Part shown: positions 49,767-58,603 of the stretch, piece after piece
Position numbering within the stretch: the stretch's first letter is position 1
Layout of the letters: the number at the start of each line of letters is the position of its first letter
Assembly: GCA_021732785.1 (NCBI GenBank)
Contig: JAKFUG010000028.1
Coordinates: forward strand, 1 to 64,000
Origin: Planctomycetaceae bacterium
GTDB lineage: Bacteria > Planctomycetota > Planctomycetia > Planctomycetales > Planctomycetaceae
DNA length: 64,000 bases
Direction: 5' to 3'
Position numbers and translations under genes: made by a program
The notes under the pieces: generated by a model
The model's input: only the letters and a program-made list of their open reading frames with translations
The model's database searches: none
Told to the model about the DNA's origin: nothing

Positions 49767-51095
49767 ATGGCAACGACAATGGCGACATGGGTGTTGGTGG
49801 TCGCGGCCTCGGTTTGGTCGGAAACGGAGATTTCGCAGTTTCGCGGGCCCGCCGGAGATGGTCACATTCCCGCGGCGACGGGCTTGCCGACGTCGTGGAG
49901 TGAAACATCCAACGTGGTGTGGAAAGGGGCGATTCCCGGTCGCGGGTGGTCGTCACCAGTGATTGGCGACGGGATGATCTGGCTCACGACGGCCATCGAA
50001 GAACCTGCCACTGAAGAGCAATTGGCGCTGGCTCAAAAGACGAAGCTGGCAAGCAATCCGTTAGCCAAACAGATGAGCGTCGTGGGGGCGGTCACGCTGC
50101 GCGCGATTGCCATCGATCTGGCCACCGGATCGGTGAAGCAGAATCTCGAACTGTTTCGCGTCGCCGGTCCGGACCCCGTGCATTCGTTGAACAGCTTCGC
50201 TTCGCCCAGCCCGATTTTAGATGACGGCCGACTCTATTGTCATTTTGGAACGTTTGGTACCGCCGCCATCGACACGGCGACTAACAAAATTTTGTGGAAA
50301 AAGGTCCTGCCGACGGAACATTCGGTCGGTCCCGGCAGCACGCCCGTGCTCTACGAAAACCGTCTGATTGTGCCCTGCGATGGAACCGAGGCGCAAAGCA
50401 TCGTCGCGCTCGATGTCGATACCGGAGAGATCGCCTGGTCGACGAAGCGACCCCCGATGCAGGGCACAACGGGCGATCTTCACAAGGCCTTCAGCACCCC
50501 GTTGATCATTCGGGTCGGCAGTCGCGATCAAGCGGTGGTTGTCGGTGCCCAATGGGTGGTGGCGTACGAGCCGCTGTCCGGTAAAGAAATCTGGCGGTTC
50601 CGTCACGGTGAAGGATTTTCGAATGTCCCGCGGCCGGTGTTCGGTAATGGTCTGCTTTATATCTGCACGGGATACATGCAGCCCCACCTGGTCGCGATTC
50701 GTCCCGATGGCAAAGGGGACGTGACCGAAACGCACACCGTCTGGCGCTTCAAAAAGTCGGTACCGGCGATGCCTTCGCCCGTGTTGGTGGACGATGCGCT
50801 CTATTTCGTTTCCGATCAGGGCGTGGCGACGTGCCTCGATGCTCTGACCGGGGAGCAGCGTTGGCAGCGGCGCATTGAAGGGAACTTTTCGGCGTCGCTG
50901 CTGTTTGCCGACGGCAAGATTTTTGCCAGCAATCGCGAAGGTGCAACCAAGGTGATCGGGCCCGGCCGCGAATACAACGAGATCGGGATCGGGACGCTGG
51001 AAGGAGCCATCATGGCTTCACCGGTAGCCGTTACCGGCGCACTCTTCCTGCGCACGCCGACCCATCTTTATCGCATCGGTACTGGAAACAAATAA
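49767..51095 (+). CDS. Secreted PQQ-like beta-propeller protein
   Basis: The 442-residue product starts at the ATG at 49767. The N-terminus (MATTMATWVLVVAASVWS) is a weak signal peptide. Blade-type repeats recur: WKGAIPGRGWSSPVIGDGMIWLT, AIDTATNKILWKKVL, ALDVDTGEIAWSTKR, YEPLSGKEIWRFR and CLDALTGEQRWQRRI, each with the A/G-x-D-x-x-T-G-x-x-x-W pattern of PQQ-type propellers. Cofactor residues of true quinoprotein dehydrogenases are not evident, so it is more likely a binding or scaffold protein. Planctomycetes encode many. The opening FRGPAGDGHIPAATGLPTSW is typical of that group. Confidence 0.88.
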   Translation: MATTMATWVLVVAASVWSETEISQFRGPAGDGHIPAATGLPTSWSETSNVVWKGAIPGRGWSSPVIGDGMIWLTTAIEEPATEEQLALAQKTKLASNPLAKQMSVVGAVTLRAIAIDLATGSVKQNLELFRVAGPDPVHSLNSFASPSPILDDGRLYCHFGTFGTAAIDTATNKILWKKVLPTEHSVGPGSTPVLYENRLIVPCDGTEAQSIVALDVDTGEIAWSTKRPPMQGTTGDLHKAFSTPLIIRVGSRDQAVVVGAQWVVAYEPLSGKEIWRFRHGEGFSNVPRPVFGNGLLYICTGYMQPHLVAIRPDGKGDVTETHTVWRFKKSVPAMPSPVLVDDALYFVSDQGVATCLDALTGEQRWQRRIEGNFSASLLFADGKIFASNREGATKVIGPGREYNEIGIGTLEGAIMASPVAVTGALFLRTPTHLYRIGTGNK

Positions 51096-51137
51096 CGTCC
51101 GCGATTCTGTCAATTGCCCGCATGTCCAAGCCAGCGA

Positions 51138-51341
51138 TCACGCGAAGGTGCGCGTCACCACAATGGCAAGACCAGACAGCAGCCCCGAAACGGCGGCAAT
51201 CATTTGGCGTTGCCAGCCATCGTGGCGAACGGACCGGGGGGGATTTTGTTCCGCCATGCGACGCAATAACTCCCGGCGGAGTTGATCATTGATCCAACTC
51301 AACGTGAGTTCCGAAATCTGAGTAGAGGAACCGGCAGGCAT
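51138..51341 (-). CDS. Small single-helix membrane protein
   Basis: The 67-residue product from the ATG at 51341 has a Gln/Arg-rich N-terminal part (ELTLSWINDQLRRELLRRMAEQNP) and one C-terminal hydrophobic helix (MIAAVSGLLSGLAIVVTR). A longer frame exists up to 51446. There is no recognisable family. It lies between two plus-strand genes on the opposite strand. A weak purine run (GAGGG) precedes the start. I am moderately unsure that it is expressed. Confidence 0.4.
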   Translation of the reverse strand: MPAGSSTQISELTLSWINDQLRRELLRRMAEQNPPRSVRHDGWQRQMIAAVSGLLSGLAIVVTRTFA

Positions 51342-51481
51342 GGTGGCCCTCGCGATAAAAAGCAGGAAAGACCAGCGAAACAAGGAATGATCGACTTTCT
51401 GTCTTTTCGACCATCCGCGATTCAATTCATTGGTGTGAAACAGCACCGCCTGGGAAAACGCTTCCCATTTCGGAGTGTGTA

Positions 51482-52399
51482 ATGATCATGCCCGAGGTAC
51501 GCAAGTTTCCGTTCATGCCGAGGCCGCCCTCTCGTGAGATCGCGCTCAATGCGAGCATCCTCGACGGAATCCAACAAACTGGCCGGACAATCGTTCTTGT
51601 CTGTGTGCTGCTCGCATCCGGACAATCGCTACGCGCTGAAGAACCGGTTGCAGAATGGAGCCCGCCCGAGGATGTGGTCTTCACGGCGCGCTTTGATGGT
51701 TCCGAACAACGGTATGTGTTGCTCCAGCCGAAGACGTTTGATCGCGCGATGTCGTATCACGTTCTGATCGTGCTGCACGGTCACGGTTCGGATCGTTGGC
51801 AGTTTGTGAAAGATCAACGCGGCGAATGCCGCGCGGCCCGGGACGCCGCCGCTCAACATGGATTTCTGTTCGTCTCTCCCGACTACCGCGCCAGAACATC
51901 GTGGATGGGACCCGCCGCCACCGCCGACGTGCGACAAATTCTGCACGACCTGCGCGAGAAATACCGCATCGGCAAAATCATTATCAGTGGTGGCTCGATG
52001 GGCGGGACTTCGGCGATCACTTTCGCGGCGATGCACCCGGAACTGGTGGATGGTGTTGTCTCATTGAATGGGACGGCGAACATGCTGGAATACGCCCAGT
52101 TCTCGGATGCAATCACGGCGGCGTATGGCGGGACCAGGGCTGACAAACCGGACGTGTATCGACAGCGGTCCGCGGAACTTTTTCCGGAGCGCCTGACGAT
52201 GCCAACCGCTTTTACGACCGGGGGCAAAGACCAACTCGTGCCGCCCGACAGCACACTGCGGCTGGTTAAGCTTCTGGAAAAACGCCGGGCACCCGTCCAT
52301 TCGATTCATCGCCCCGATGGCGGGCACGACACCAATTACGATGACTCGCGAGCCGCGTTCGAGTTTGTCATCGAGCACGTGCTGCCAGCGCCGAAATAG
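51482..52399 (+). CDS. Alpha/beta hydrolase, PHB depolymerase/acetyl-xylan esterase-like, secreted
   Basis: The 305-residue product has a signal anchor near residues 33-52 (GRTIVLVCVLLASGQSLRA). The hydrolase core has the oxyanion strand YHVLIVLHGHGSDRW and the nucleophile elbow ISGGSMGGTSAI (Ser within GGSMGG), then TTGGKDQLVPPDST for the acid and RPDGGHDTNYDD for the catalytic His. This is the prolyl oligopeptidase/esterase type. Substrate is unknown. A start at a later Met (51494-51515 area) is possible because the first 30 residues are unusual. Confidence 0.83.
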   Translation: MIMPEVRKFPFMPRPPSREIALNASILDGIQQTGRTIVLVCVLLASGQSLRAEEPVAEWSPPEDVVFTARFDGSEQRYVLLQPKTFDRAMSYHVLIVLHGHGSDRWQFVKDQRGECRAARDAAAQHGFLFVSPDYRARTSWMGPAATADVRQILHDLREKYRIGKIIISGGSMGGTSAITFAAMHPELVDGVVSLNGTANMLEYAQFSDAITAAYGGTRADKPDVYRQRSAELFPERLTMPTAFTTGGKDQLVPPDSTLRLVKLLEKRRAPVHSIHRPDGGHDTNYDDSRAAFEFVIEHVLPAPK

Positions 52400-52421
52400 A
52401 ACCCGGCTGGCCGTCAGGTCG

Positions 52422-53768
52422 TCATCCAAGGGCTTGCAATGAAGCCACCATGGCGTCGCATATCGCCGGTCCCGACACCGGCGTGAACGGGAACTGGTTG
52501 CAATACTTCGGCGACTGGTACCCGGCGTAACTGCGGACCGTGATGTCGTGCTCATCCGGCAAATAACCGATGCGGCCATTGCTGTAACACGCCATCATCA
52601 CGTGCTGCAACGGCGAACGTTGACGAACATCAATCGCGAACGGTGAGAAAAACTCCGAAGAATTCGCGACGATGCCGACATCGCCGAAACGCAGCGATTG
52701 GACCTCGGTTTCCAGCACTTCCGGTCGCGATTGATAATCGACGAGCATCTTGTCGGTCCATTCGATGTGGAACCGGCACATCGCGGCGACTGCTTTCCAC
52801 TCATCGCCGCCGTGGCGACGGATCATGTCCTCCGGCCGATTGGTCATCGACCGGCCGATGGTTTCCCGCCAGTTCGATGAATCCTTCGTCGCGATTCGTC
52901 GTTCGGCTTCGCGACGCCCAACCATCAATTCCTCTTCCGTCCACCGGCGCGTTGGCAAGACGGAAATCCGTTGATCGGCACTCACCGTCGATGTTGATGG
53001 CGTGGCGTCGCGCACCAGTTTCGTCGCTTCCGCAATGAGCCGTTCGCCCGGTTCGCGCCACCGGGTTTCGGTCATGAATTCCCGATAGAAATTCGTATCA
53101 CCGCAAGCTCCCTGAATATACAACGCCGTTGCACCGGGGAATGCGGCTTCGAGACCATCGGAGACGACACCGGGGATATCGCGGCTGACATCCCACGGTC
53201 GCAGTTCCGTCGTAACGGTGGGGTGGGCGCCGAAGTTCGCCACGACAGCAAGCGGGGTACCATCCGCGCGATTGACCCGCAACACCGTCAGGCGAGAATC
53301 GACGACACCGTTGGTTCGCGTCCGGTTAAAACTGATGTCCGGTACATTGATTGAATTGCAGAGGAACGTCGCCGGTTGACGGTTATTCCAGGCGAGAATC
53401 GCCGCCGTGGCTGCTTGCCGACTCGCCCAGTCTTCATAGAACGGGTCGCAGTCTCCCACACCGAGCAGACCGCCTGCCGCCGGGGCGTTGTGACTGTGCG
53501 AACACGTCAGCAGGATCGAACTCGCGGGGATCCCGATCGCTTCCGAGATCATCGACCGTGTGCGCTGGGTGAACGCCGTGTCAATCACCATGAGATCGAG
53601 CGCAATCAGCACCGCCACGTGGTCCTCGTTCTGCGCCACCAGCGCCGTTGCGGCAAGACGGTCGTGAATCCGCTGCCACCGGCGTTCCATGTAATAGCCC
53701 CAACCGGTGAGTTCCACTCCCCAGTAAGGCGTCAAGTCTGTCCGTGCCACTCCGACGTGCAGCATCAT
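52422..53768 (-). CDS. Neutral/alkaline ceramidase-like hydrolase
   Basis: The 448-residue protein opens with VGVARTDLTPYWGVELTGWGYY, the standard start of the neutral ceramidase N-domain family, and contains ILLTCSHSHNAPAAGG and FGAHPTVTTELRP, which supply the zinc-binding histidines, and IQGACGDTNFYRE. Family enzymes split ceramide into sphingosine and fatty acid; planctomycete members are often of unknown substrate. It has no visible signal peptide, unlike secreted ceramidases, so a cytoplasmic or unconventional role is possible. It is convergent with the hydrolase gene, 22 bases apart. Confidence 0.88.
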   Translation of the reverse strand: MMLHVGVARTDLTPYWGVELTGWGYYMERRWQRIHDRLAATALVAQNEDHVAVLIALDLMVIDTAFTQRTRSMISEAIGIPASSILLTCSHSHNAPAAGGLLGVGDCDPFYEDWASRQAATAAILAWNNRQPATFLCNSINVPDISFNRTRTNGVVDSRLTVLRVNRADGTPLAVVANFGAHPTVTTELRPWDVSRDIPGVVSDGLEAAFPGATALYIQGACGDTNFYREFMTETRWREPGERLIAEATKLVRDATPSTSTVSADQRISVLPTRRWTEEELMVGRREAERRIATKDSSNWRETIGRSMTNRPEDMIRRHGGDEWKAVAAMCRFHIEWTDKMLVDYQSRPEVLETEVQSLRFGDVGIVANSSEFFSPFAIDVRQRSPLQHVMMACYSNGRIGYLPDEHDITVRSYAGYQSPKYCNQFPFTPVSGPAICDAMVASLQALG

Positions 53769-53894
53769 TCGTCTCGCTTGTTCGCAGCCTTTAGAAAGCG
53801 CTTACTCCCGGAATATACTCGTGCGGTGGCAAGCGCGTCAGCCTGGAGCAACTTCCTGCCGGTTTCGGTATGGGGTCCGTTTGAATCCAAAGGC

Positions 53895-53966
53895 GTCGGG
53901 GCGGGGGCCCCGACCTAAGATTTTGAATTCATTCTCACATCCATAGGTCGGGGCCCCCGCCCCGAC
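53895..53966. repeat. Inverted repeat, GTCGGGGC family, copy 2
   Basis: Arms 53895-53916 and 53945-53966 are perfect 22-bp inverted copies around a 28-bp loop, which contains TTTTGAATTCATT. The core (GTCGGGGC-GGGGCCCCGACCT) matches the repeat at 18511-18582, and both have TTGAATTC close by. It lies 40 bases upstream of the enolase-superfamily gene. Confidence 0.85.
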
Positions 53967-54006
53967 TCTTCAAACGAACCCACCACCCCGGTTTCATAGG
54001 TGACTG

Positions 54007-55128
54007 ATGAAGATTACCGCTGTCCGCGTCTTCCCCGTCTGCATTCCGCTCAAGCCCGAACGCCGGATGATCTCTGCGCTCGGCAAACACGACGTCTCGC
54101 CATTCGTGCTGATCCGGGTCGAAACCGATGACGGCGTGTTTGGTGTCGGCGAAGCGACCGTCACGCCGCGCTGGAGTGGCGAAACGATGTGGGGAGCCGC
54201 GGCGATCATCGAACACGTTTTCGCGCCGGTGCTCATCGGCGTCGATCCGTGCGATCACTTCGAGATCGATCGCCGGATGGACGCCGTTGCCGTCGACAAC
54301 TGGTTTGCCAAAGCCGCGATGGAAATGGCGTGCTGGGACATCGCCGGTCGTGCCGCCGGGCAGCCGGTTTATCAGTTGCTCGGCGGAGCCCAACGGGGAC
54401 TGACGATCCGCAACCGCTTCTCATTGGGAGCCTACACGCCCGATGTCGCCGCCCAACGCGCTACGGAGCGCGTGGCCGCAGGATTCGACACGATCAAGGT
54501 GAAAGTGGGCACGATTCCCGAGGAAGACGTCGCACGGGTGCAAGCGGTCCGAGCCGCCATCGGTCCGAACATCGCGCTGACGATTGATGCCAACGGTGGT
54601 TGGAACGCCGAGCAGGCCCGCTGGTCGCTGGAGCGATTGGCGAGCTGCAACGTCGCCCTCGTCGAACAACCGTTACCGCGCGGGAACTACACCGAATTGA
54701 GGGAACTGCGGCGCGCGACGGGGTGTCGCATTCTCGCCGATGAAAGCTGTTTTGATGAAGTCCACGCGCGCGAATTGTTCGCTCATGAATGCTGCGATGT
54801 GCTCAGCTTGTACCCCGGCAAGCAGGGGGGCCTCCGCAAGGCGATGCGGATCGCGAAGCTGGCCGAAGACCACGGCATTCCGTGTACCATCGGCTCGAAC
54901 CTCGAATGGGACATCGGGGCGGCAACCATGCTCCACTTCATCGTGGCGACGAAAAACATGAACGTGGAAAACTACCCCGGCGATTGCCTCGGGCCGTTTT
55001 ATCACGAGGTGTCGATCGCCAGAAATCCGTTGAAGATCGACGGTCCATTCAGCACGTTGCACGACAGTCCGGGACTGGGGATCGATGTCGATTGGGACGT
55101 CGTGGAACGGTACCGCGCCAAAAACTAA
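54007..55128 (+). CDS. Mandelate racemase/muconate lactonizing-type enzyme
   Basis: The 373-residue product starts MKITAVRVFPVCIPLKPERRM, which matches the muconate cycloisomerase/dipeptide epimerase-like group. The barrel has KVKVG near 165 (KxK, with K165 and K167), TIDANGGW (metal Asp), VEQPLPRG (metal Glu) and LADES (metal Asp), and the C-terminal SNLEWDIGAATMLHF. Full family length. It abstracts a proton alpha to a carboxylate, giving cycloisomerisation, racemisation or dehydration. The exact substrate cannot be assigned by eye. It is a stand-alone gene between two long inverted repeats. Confidence 0.9.
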   Translation: MKITAVRVFPVCIPLKPERRMISALGKHDVSPFVLIRVETDDGVFGVGEATVTPRWSGETMWGAAAIIEHVFAPVLIGVDPCDHFEIDRRMDAVAVDNWFAKAAMEMACWDIAGRAAGQPVYQLLGGAQRGLTIRNRFSLGAYTPDVAAQRATERVAAGFDTIKVKVGTIPEEDVARVQAVRAAIGPNIALTIDANGGWNAEQARWSLERLASCNVALVEQPLPRGNYTELRELRRATGCRILADESCFDEVHARELFAHECCDVLSLYPGKQGGLRKAMRIAKLAEDHGIPCTIGSNLEWDIGAATMLHFIVATKNMNVENYPGDCLGPFYHEVSIARNPLKIDGPFSTLHDSPGLGIDVDWDVVERYRAKN

Positions 55129-55130
55129 CG

Positions 55131-55225
55131 GCCGGCTGTGCCACTGCTTCGTCCGCGAAGCAGTGCCGAGTGCTTCAAAAGGCGCTGCGAAGACACTGTT
55201 TCGCGGACGAAACAGTGGCACGGCT
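55131..55225. repeat. Imperfect inverted repeat with GCCACTG and CAGTG arms
   Basis: The left arm from 55131 contains GCCACTGCTTCGTCCGCGAA and the right arm ends at 55225; the two pair imperfectly over about 30-38 bp, with the segment TTCGTCCGCGAA matching. It follows the MR/MLE gene stop by two bases. Each arm also contains a smaller palindrome (TTCGTCCGCGAA). Confidence 0.7.
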
Positions 55226-55360
55226 TGTCATTTACTACAAAATGAAAAGACCATGATTTCGGTCCAACGATGGCATCCGGAAGCCGCGACCGCTGGTATG
55301 ATCGTAAGGCACGGAATGATTCACCATTGATTTGCGTCCACGTGAAAGACCCGCGCTCGC

Positions 55361-56422
55361 ATGCCGCTGTTGAACTGGTTGCCGTTGGAATATCTGCTGG
55401 GCATGGGAGCATGGTTGGCCGCGCTGGGCATCGCGGCATGGATGTTGTTGCGCTGGCGGCAATCGCGGCGTCGCGCAAAGCGGTCACTGCGCGGTCCGCA
55501 TGTCGGGTTAGCCGTCTGGATGGTCCTCGTCGCGCTCACCGCACCCGAACTGCTGTGTGCCCTCTTCTACGATGCGACCGATTCCTTCAGTCAGACGAAC
55601 GTCTCTCGCCGCTGGTTTGAGCGGCATGTGAATCCCAATCGGGCCGGTTATCGCGATGATAGGGAACTGCCGCAATCGCGACTCAGCCATCGCAAGTATG
55701 TTGCGTTTGCCGGAGATAGTTTTACATTCGGACATGGAGTGCGCAACGTCGGCGATCGCTTCAGCGACCGTGTGGGACGCGAACTGAAGAACGAGAACGT
55801 CGTCGCGTTCAACGTCGCCCTGCCGGGGGTCGATATCCGGCAGTTGGTCAATGCCTTGCTGCTCGATTTCGATCAGAATTCCGTGCCGATCGATGTGCTG
55901 GTTTACACGTTTGTGCCGAATGATATCGAGTATCTCGATGAGCGTACGGCGGCATTTTATCAGCAGCGTGCCGGACGCGACCCCGCCTTCTTTCTCTGGA
56001 AAAACACGTACTTTTACAACTTGCTGTATCACCGGGTCATGAATTGGATGGGATCGAAATCGAACGATTACTATGGTTACTTAACGGCATCCTACGAAGA
56101 CGGCGAGCCGTGGGATCAGTTTGCCACCAAGCTGAAGCAACTCGATGGGTGGTGCCTTGCGCGGAAGGCAAAATTGCAGGTGGTGATTTTTCCGTTTCTC
56201 ACCTCACTGGGAGAACACGACCGGTTTCTTCCCGCATATGCCAAAATGCGTGAGCATTGCCGTGAGCACAACATTCCGTGCGTCGATTTGACGCCGATCA
56301 TGACGGCGCATCAACGTGAAGGTTTGGTTGTGAGCCGGTTCGATGCCCATCCCAACGAACGGGCCCACGCCCTGGCGGCGGAAGCGATCGCACCCGCCGT
56401 GCGTGATTTGCTGAAACCGTAA
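55361..56422 (+). CDS. SGNH/GDSL hydrolase with N-terminal membrane helices
   Basis: The 353-residue product has two hydrophobic segments, near 8-30 (LEYLLGMGAWLAALGIAAWMLL) and 48-68 (VGLAVWMVLVALTAPELLCAL), followed by the catalytic domain. VAFAGDSFTFGHGV carries the nucleophile Ser of the GDS motif, and the late FDAHPNERAHALAAEAI holds the Asp-x-x-His pair. These enzymes remove acyl or other ester groups; membrane-bound ones can act on lipids or cell-wall polymers. The central VYTFVPNDIEYLDERT supplies the oxyanion Asn. Its stop codon is inside a hairpin shared with the uvrC-like gene. Confidence 0.9.
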   Translation: MPLLNWLPLEYLLGMGAWLAALGIAAWMLLRWRQSRRRAKRSLRGPHVGLAVWMVLVALTAPELLCALFYDATDSFSQTNVSRRWFERHVNPNRAGYRDDRELPQSRLSHRKYVAFAGDSFTFGHGVRNVGDRFSDRVGRELKNENVVAFNVALPGVDIRQLVNALLLDFDQNSVPIDVLVYTFVPNDIEYLDERTAAFYQQRAGRDPAFFLWKNTYFYNLLYHRVMNWMGSKSNDYYGYLTASYEDGEPWDQFATKLKQLDGWCLARKAKLQVVIFPFLTSLGEHDRFLPAYAKMREHCREHNIPCVDLTPIMTAHQREGLVVSRFDAHPNERAHALAAEAIAPAVRDLLKP

Positions 56423-56435
56423 CACACGGTTTCAG
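56411..56435. terminator. Hairpin spanning both stop codons of convergent genes
   Basis: CTGAAACCGT (56411-56420) pairs with ACGGTTTCAG (56426-56435) around five bases. It contains the TAA of the SGNH gene (56420-56422) and the TCA complement of the UvrC-like stop (56432-56434). It would serve as a terminator in both directions. Confidence 0.7.
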
Positions 56436-57772
56436 TCGTCAAACGTCGTCTTCTTCCGCAGCAGGTGATGGTACTGCTGTGCGAACCGGTGGGCTTCATC
56501 GCGAACGTATTGCAAGAGCCGCAGCGCGAACGAATGCCGACTGAGGAGCTTTGGCTCGGATTGACCGGGCAGAAAGATTTCTTCTTCGCGCTTGGCAAGG
56601 GAGATCACGAACGGGGGCTGGATGCCGGTCCCTTCGAACGCCGCCATCGCGGAACTGAGCTGCCCTTTGCCGCCGTCGATCAGCAGGATGTTGGGAAACG
56701 CTTCGCCTTCCTGCTCCAACCGGCGAAACCGGCGGCTGACCACTTCCCGCATCGAGGCGAAATCATCGACGCCATCGACCGTGCGGATTTTGAACCGCTT
56801 GTAACCCGGTTTGAACGGCAGCCCGTCGATGAACTGCACGCAACTGGCAACGGTCTCGCCGCCCTGCAAATGTGCGATGTCCATACCTTCGATGCGCCGC
56901 GGCAACTCGGGAAGCTCAAAGATCTTTTGCAGTCCGCGCACGCCGCGCTTCGGGTCGATCTGAAAGACTTCCGGTTGCGCGTGCTCGCGCAGGTCGCCCC
57001 GCAGGTTGAGGTTTTCCAAAGCCGTGATCTGGTCGCGCAGCCGGGCCGCTTTTTCAAATTTCAACTCTTGGGCCGCGGCCGCCATTTCGGCCCGCAGTTC
57101 CTTGAACAAGGACGCTTTCTTGCCGTCGAGGAACATAATCAGCCGGCGAATGTCACGGCGGTAATCTTCTTTGGTAATTCGCAAATTACACGGGGCCGTG
57201 CATTGTTGAATGCTCGCGAGGAGACACGGACGGAACCACCGCCAGCGCTCTTCCTCCGGCTTGATGTCGAGCGCGCAGTTGCGGAACCGAAAGATTTGTT
57301 GCAGGACCGCAATCGCGCCGCGAAGTTTGCGGGCATTGGTAAACGGTCCATACAACTTCGTGCCGCGCGGTCGGGGTTTGCGGGTGAATTCGACGCGCGG
57401 GAACGGTTCGCGCACATAGATTTGCAGGTAGGGAAAAGTCTTGTCGTCCTTCAGTTCCGTGTTGAACCGCGGCTGGACATCTTTTACCAGCCGCGCTTCG
57501 AGCAGCAGGGCGTCGACTTCGCTGTCGGTGGTGATGAAATCGAGATCGCAGATTTCCGGAACGAGATCGCGCGTGCGAATATCCGTCAGCGCCGGCTTGC
57601 TGAAATAGCTCGAGGCGCGACTCCGCAGATTGACCGCTTTTCCGATGTAGATCACGCGACCAACGGCGTCTTTCATCAGGTAGACGCCGGGCGTCGTGGG
57701 AAAAGTCTTCACTTTTTCACGCGGATCGGCCGGTTCCGGCAGAGCGGCGTCAGCAGTGGGTCCTGCGGACAT
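56432..57772 (-). CDS. Short UvrC-like excinuclease subunit
   Basis: The 446-residue protein has a GIY-YIG nuclease domain (PGVYLMKDAVGRVIYIGKAVNLRSR, TDSEVDALLLEARLVKDVQPRFN), a UVR domain near 225-250 and the RNase H-like C-terminal half (RRIEGMDIAHLQGGETVASCV, ILLIDGGKGQLSSAMA). UvrC makes the dual incisions around a lesion in nucleotide excision repair. Two parts of the standard 600-residue protein are absent: about 100 residues between the UVR and RNase H-like parts, and the C-terminal HhH2 pair, since the chain ends at RKKTTFDD. It may be a UvrC paralogue. It lies 65 bases downstream of a CvpA gene. Confidence 0.9.
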   Translation of the reverse strand: MSAGPTADAALPEPADPREKVKTFPTTPGVYLMKDAVGRVIYIGKAVNLRSRASSYFSKPALTDIRTRDLVPEICDLDFITTDSEVDALLLEARLVKDVQPRFNTELKDDKTFPYLQIYVREPFPRVEFTRKPRPRGTKLYGPFTNARKLRGAIAVLQQIFRFRNCALDIKPEEERWRWFRPCLLASIQQCTAPCNLRITKEDYRRDIRRLIMFLDGKKASLFKELRAEMAAAAQELKFEKAARLRDQITALENLNLRGDLREHAQPEVFQIDPKRGVRGLQKIFELPELPRRIEGMDIAHLQGGETVASCVQFIDGLPFKPGYKRFKIRTVDGVDDFASMREVVSRRFRRLEQEGEAFPNILLIDGGKGQLSSAMAAFEGTGIQPPFVISLAKREEEIFLPGQSEPKLLSRHSFALRLLQYVRDEAHRFAQQYHHLLRKKTTFDD

Positions 57773-57837
57773 GGTTCCTTCCTGGGCTGGTCAAATGGAA
57801 ACGCCCGCCCTGGCGATTTCCACTGGTCTGCGAACGA

Positions 57838-58596
57838 TCAGAAGCCGGGTGCTGCTGTTCCGCCGCCCGACGGAGCCACGGGGGCGGGAACGGCTCCCCC
57901 TCCACCGCCGACGGGCCGCGGAGCCGCCGTCGGGATGACCGGAGCCGCAGCGCCACCGTACAGCAACGCCCGTCGCGTGGCATAGCGAATCGGAAACGAC
58001 GACCACGTATTGTTCGGATACGGACTGCTTTGCTCGCCCACCAGTTCGTAACGGCCATCAAACGAATGCGGGGTTGTGGACAAGCCGCTCACCTGCAGTC
58101 CGAGATCGAATCGCGCTAACGATTTCTCACTGATGTACTGCACGAACGCGATCCACTGCCGATCGGGAGCCGCCATGTTGAACAAATTGGCACGCTCCGG
58201 TTTGAAACCCAAGAACTCGCGGGGCAGCGGTGCGGTGTGCAAGGCCGTCAGCAGGAATGCCATCGTGACATACCCTGCGGCGGCACCGAACAGATAACGG
58301 CCGATGGTGTCCACGATCCCGGGCACCTGGATATACGTCGGTGCGATTCTCTCGGTCCCCATGCGAAAGGCGAAGACGAAGGCAATGAACAATCCCACGA
58401 GGGTGATCATGTCCCACTTGTCGTCCCATTCCCGCACGGTTTTTGCCAGAAAGATCGCCGCCGGTTCGTAGAAGTTCATGGCGACCAGGCCCGCCAGCAC
58501 GACGGACAGAAACGTCACGCCCGCACTCCAGGCACCGTCGTTCGACACCATAAAGGCGACGCCCGCGACAACAGCAATCAGAATCAGGTCGATCAT
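57838..58596 (-). CDS. CvpA-family membrane protein
   Basis: The 252-residue product has four hydrophobic segments in the first 120 residues (LILIAVVAGVAFMV, GVTFLSVVLAGLVAMNFY, MITLVGLFIAFVFAF, YLFGAAAGYVTMAFLLTAL), typical of the CvpA/colicin V production family, whose molecular role is unclear. The tail after about 195 is rich in Pro, Ala and Gly (PTAAPRPVGGGGGAVPAPVAPSGGG). The gene starts eight bases from an inverted heptamer element and is upstream of the uvrC-like gene. Confidence 0.8.
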   Translation of the reverse strand: MIDLILIAVVAGVAFMVSNDGAWSAGVTFLSVVLAGLVAMNFYEPAAIFLAKTVREWDDKWDMITLVGLFIAFVFAFRMGTERIAPTYIQVPGIVDTIGRYLFGAAAGYVTMAFLLTALHTAPLPREFLGFKPERANLFNMAAPDRQWIAFVQYISEKSLARFDLGLQVSGLSTTPHSFDGRYELVGEQSSPYPNNTWSSFPIRYATRRALLYGGAAAPVIPTAAPRPVGGGGGAVPAPVAPSGGGTAAPGF

Positions 58597-58603
58597 GGAG
58601 TCG

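Noticed and set aside
2907-55225. Insertion sequences or MITEs of a known family for the long inverted repeats
   Set aside because: No transposase is in the window and no flanking target duplication was clear by eye, so I call them repeats only.
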